Positions 5,025 to 6,997 of a stretch of DNA of 6,997 bases are shown in pieces; positions within the stretch are counted from its first letter, which is position 1, and every line of letters begins with the position of its first letter. Below the pieces are notes generated by a model. That model worked only from the letters and a program-made list of their open reading frames with translations. It had not been told where the DNA came from and ran no database searches. The position numbers and the translations under genes were made by a program. The DNA comes from Vampirovibrionales bacterium (GTDB lineage: Bacteria > Cyanobacteriota > Vampirovibrionia > Vampirovibrionales > JAJTHC01): contig JAJTHC010000071.1 in assembly GCA_021299615.1 (NCBI GenBank), positions 1-6,997 of the forward strand, given 5' to 3'.

Positions 5025-5532
5025 CTATACCTTCCTCCCCCAATAGGGCTTGCTTCATCGAAAGCCCCCAACGAAACCCACTTAATTGACCGCCCTTGCC
5101 TAGCACCCGATGACACGGCACCAGCACCGCCAGCGGATTCTTCCCACACGCCGATGCCACGGCTCGCACCGCCGTGGGCTTGCCGACACGTTCAGCCAGT
5201 TCGCTATAAGAACACGTTTCCCCATAAGGAATCTCACGCAACGCCTGCCAAACCGTTTCTTGAAAGGGTGTGCCGTGAACATCTAACGGTAGATTAGGGA
5301 TCGTGTGACGTTGAGGCATCCACGTTTTTAAGGCAAGCACCCAGTCCGCTTGTGGACTATCTACTTTAATCGTTTTGGCAAAGGGAGCCTCATGTTCTCT
5401 ATACGTCTCTAGGTTGATTTTCTTTTCATCAAACGCTAATAATGTGATGCCTGTTTCGTTCATCAAGGCGAGTGCGTATCCCCACGAGGTAGGGAATATA
5501 TCGTAAAAAAGGGGACTTAATAAGGGGAACAT
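5020..5532 (-). CDS. ogt: Methylated-DNA--[protein]-cysteine S-methyltransferase (Ogt type)
   Basis: This suicide DNA-repair protein moves alkyl groups from O6-alkylguanine (and O4-alkylthymine) to its own cysteine. The 170 residues match Ogt length. A divergent N-terminal ribonuclease-H-like domain (about 1-84) is followed by the DNA-binding/active domain from GTPFQETVWQALREIPYG (87-104). The helix-turn-helix is SYSELAERVG (108-117), with the arginine finger Arg123 in AVRAVASACGKNP, and the acceptor Cys140 in PCHRV. GFRWGLSMKQALL (152-164) is the C-terminal family segment. An AGGA ribosome site (5543-5546) is 10 bases upstream of the ATG. The stop codon TAG (5020-5022) and part of the final Val codon come from the terminal repeat of the adjacent miniature element, so the last residues were probably altered by its insertion. 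The catalytic core is intact. Confidence 0.93.
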   Translation of the reverse strand: MFPLLSPLFYDIFPTSWGYALALMNETGITLLAFDEKKINLETYREHEAPFAKTIKVDSPQADWVLALKTWMPQRHTIPNLPLDVHGTPFQETVWQALREIPYGETCSYSELAERVGKPTAVRAVASACGKNPLAVLVPCHRVLGKGGQLSGFRWGLSMKQALLGEEGIV

Positions 5533-5555
5533 CTAAACAGTATCCTTTCTTAAGA

Positions 5556-5567
5556 TTTACTAGTAAA
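5556..5567. promoter_or_regulatory. Palindrome TTTACTAGTAAA in the ogt / aldehyde dehydrogenase divergent region
   Basis: A perfect 12-bp palindrome lies 24 bases upstream of the ogt start and 67 bases upstream of the aldehyde dehydrogenase start. It is followed by a second small symmetry, TGAC-N6-GTCA (5570-5583). The position suits an operator or the promoter core for ogt, but no regulator family is recognised. Confidence 0.3.
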
Positions 5568-5606
5568 GATGACAAAATCGTCAATATCAAGTAAACTAAG
5601 AAACAC

Positions 5607-5612
5607 TATAAC
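5607..5612 (+). promoter_or_regulatory. Candidate -10 box for the aldehyde dehydrogenase gene
   Basis: TATAAC matches the sigma70 -10 consensus at 5 of 6 bases and lies 21 bases before the ATG, giving a very short leader. No convincing -35 is seen at 16-18 bases (AT-rich sequence only). The ribosome site AAGGT (5620-5624) lies 9 bases before the start. Confidence 0.3.
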
Positions 5613-5633
5613 AAAAAATAAGGTCTTACGTCT

Positions 5634-6997
5634 ATGTCCACAAATGAAACCTTGCAACAAATTAAGAAGTATAACCCAGCCACAGGTGCCTTACTCTTTC
5701 AGATCCCTTTCGCCACGCCCCAAGCCATTCAAGAAGGCTTAAACAAGGCCCAAACGGCTCAAAAAGCATGGGCAAACACCAAGCTCAAGCATCGTATTCA
5801 AGTGCTTGAAAAGGTGGAACAGCTCCTAAGGCTTGAAGCGGATCAGCTCATTCACACGTTGAGCCTTGAAGTGGGCAAACCTCAAGCGGAAGCCTTGCAG
5901 GCCGATATTCTAACTGCTTTGGCAGGCATTCAACATGTGATTCGTAACGCCTCTAAGCTCAAGCCCCAAATCAAGCTTTCGTTTCACACGCTGATGCTTG
6001 GCAAAGTTTTTAAGGAAGTTCGTGTGCCTTATGGCGTGGTGAGTGTGATTAGTCCGTGGAATTTCCCCATTGGCACTCCCACGGCAGCCATCGCCAATGC
6101 CCTTTTGGCAGGTAATGCCGTGGCGTTTAAGCCCAGTGAAAAAACGCCTAAAAGCGGAGAACTCCTCGCTCGCTTATTTCAAGATGCCCTTCACGCTCAC
6201 GGTTTTTCAGCCGATCTCGTCCAACTTTTTCAAGGCGACGGAAGCGTGGGTAATGCCCTCGTGCAAGCCCCTGAAACGAGCTTTGTCTTCTTTACAGGGA
6301 GTGAGGCTGTGGGGCGTCAAATCCAAGTGAGCTGTGCGAAGCGAAACATTCCTTGCTCGTTGGAGCTTGGCGGTTCCGATGCCATGGTGATCCTTCCTTC
6401 TGCGGAGCGTTACTCGCTCGATGCCGTGGTCGCTCACGCCATTTTAGGTCGTTACGCCAATGCAGGGCAAATCTGTGCCGCCATTAAAAAGTTGTATGTT
6501 CCGACCAATTTGTTGCCGATTGTGCAAGAATTGCTCGTGGCGAAATTGTCTCAACTGCGGGTGGGCGATCCCTTTGATCCGTCGACGCATCTTGGCCCTG
6601 TGATTGACACGGCTCAACAAGCAATCTTAAATGCCCAATGGCAAGATGCCTTAGACAAAGGCATCACACCGATTTGCGGACAGGCGACTCAAGTGGACGA
6701 CGCTGACGAGGCTCATACGTCCTTTTTAACGCCGATGCTGGTGATTAATCCCCCAAAAGACGCTCGCATCGTCACCGAAGAAGTCTTTGGACCGATCCTG
6801 CCAGTGTTTACGTACGACGATTTAAACCACGTGATTGAGGAAATCAACGCCTCGCCTTATGGCTTGGGCGTGAGTATTTTTGGTAAGCCCAAGCAAGCGG
6901 AATGGCTCGGCAAGCAGTTAGATGTCGCCAATATCGGTATTAACGACTTGCATTTTATGTTTTATGCGTTTCCTCATGTGGCGTGGCGAGGCTTTAA
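5634..6997 (+). CDS. NAD(P)-dependent aldehyde dehydrogenase, succinate-semialdehyde dehydrogenase-like (C-terminus outside window)
   Basis: The enzyme oxidises an aldehyde to the acid with NAD(P)+ in the cytoplasm. The visible 454 residues read without interruption. Landmarks are YNPATGALL (13-21), the cofactor-binding VISPWNFP with Asn143, FKPSEKTP (165-172), FFTGSEAVG (219-227), the general base Glu244 in LELGGSDA, the nucleophile Cys281 in YANAGQICAA, and EEVFGPILPVF (382-392). The Glu-Cys spacing is 37 residues, slightly longer than the common 34, because of a small insert around PSAERYS. The reading frame leaves the window at HVAWRGF, near the usual Lys-x-Ser-Gly motif, so only about 20-30 residues should be missing. 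The substrate cannot be read from sequence. Succinate semialdehyde or a related small aldehyde is a family-level guess. It is divergent from ogt, and its right-hand neighbours are not visible. Confidence 0.93.
   Translation, partial: MSTNETLQQIKKYNPATGALLFQIPFATPQAIQEGLNKAQTAQKAWANTKLKHRIQVLEKVEQLLRLEADQLIHTLSLEVGKPQAEALQADILTALAGIQHVIRNASKLKPQIKLSFHTLMLGKVFKEVRVPYGVVSVISPWNFPIGTPTAAIANALLAGNAVAFKPSEKTPKSGELLARLFQDALHAHGFSADLVQLFQGDGSVGNALVQAPETSFVFFTGSEAVGRQIQVSCAKRNIPCSLELGGSDAMVILPSAERYSLDAVVAHAILGRYANAGQICAAIKKLYVPTNLLPIVQELLVAKLSQLRVGDPFDPSTHLGPVIDTAQQAILNAQWQDALDKGITPICGQATQVDDADEAHTSFLTPMLVINPPKDARIVTEEVFGPILPVFTYDDLNHVIEEINASPYGLGVSIFGKPKQAEWLGKQLDVANIGINDLHFMFYAFPHVAWRGF

Noticed and set aside
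4913..5297. Open frames at 4913-5149 (minus), 5016-5297 (plus) and 5100-5282 (minus)
   Set aside because: All overlap ogt in other frames, and the first extends into the miniature element. The ogt frame has the PCHRV active site, so these are shadows.
6070..6437. Open frames at 6070-6330 (plus) and 6207-6437 (minus)
   Set aside because: Both lie within the aldehyde dehydrogenase frame, which continues without interruption through all family motifs.
1..6997. tRNA, rRNA or riboswitch
   Set aside because: No cloverleaf, rRNA-like stretch or known riboswitch consensus was noticed in the non-coding gaps, which are filled by promoters and the two repeat elements.

Overview
The window is about 7 kb of bacterial chromosome. 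It holds five ordinary housekeeping or metabolic genes, one unusual accessory gene, and two copies of a small non-coding repeat element. The housekeeping genes are moderate in G+C, keep standard start codons and sit in tight strand-consistent blocks. The gene set (a folD copy, an SLC1-type transporter, purC, ogt and an aldehyde dehydrogenase) does not fix a taxon. A Gram-negative host is plausible because the repeat elements resemble the Correia-type miniature elements known from Neisseria in size, inverted ends and TA flanks. That resemblance is architectural only, and the organism should be treated as unidentified.

Layout. On the minus strand, a dicarboxylate/amino-acid:cation symporter (780-2171) is followed after 24 bases by folD (755 down to the left edge, C-terminus cut off). 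They look like one transcription unit driven by an extended -10 promoter near 2206-2214. Positions 2172-2551 are non-coding and contain repeat copy 1 (2302-2450), which has a perfect 23-bp-arm hairpin at its centre. On the plus strand, 2552-4099 encodes a 515-residue protein. It has a proline/arginine-rich low-complexity N-terminal half with a near-perfect 153-bp tandem duplication. Its C-terminal domain carries a convincing Gln-Cys-His-Asn papain/Josephin-like cysteine peptidase signature. It ends 4 bases from the stop of purC, which runs towards it on the minus strand (4104-4817). Upstream of purC is repeat copy 2 (4876-5024), whose end supplies the stop codon of ogt (5020-5532, minus). A roughly 100-base divergent region then leads to a plus-strand NAD(P)-dependent aldehyde dehydrogenase (5634 to the right edge, C-terminus cut off).

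How the genes relate. FolD makes one-carbon tetrahydrofolate species that purine synthesis consumes, and PurC is a step of that pathway, but the two genes are not in one operon here. Ogt repairs alkylated DNA, and the symporter and aldehyde dehydrogenase belong to amino-acid/dicarboxylate metabolism. The cysteine peptidase-like gene has no functional link to these neighbours. Its composition and codon use differ, and it looks like an accessory gene, plausibly a secreted effector or toxin-like enzyme. The two points most worth following are that protein and the 149-bp element family, whose two copies share ends and flanking boxes but have unrelated 47-base centres of identical length.
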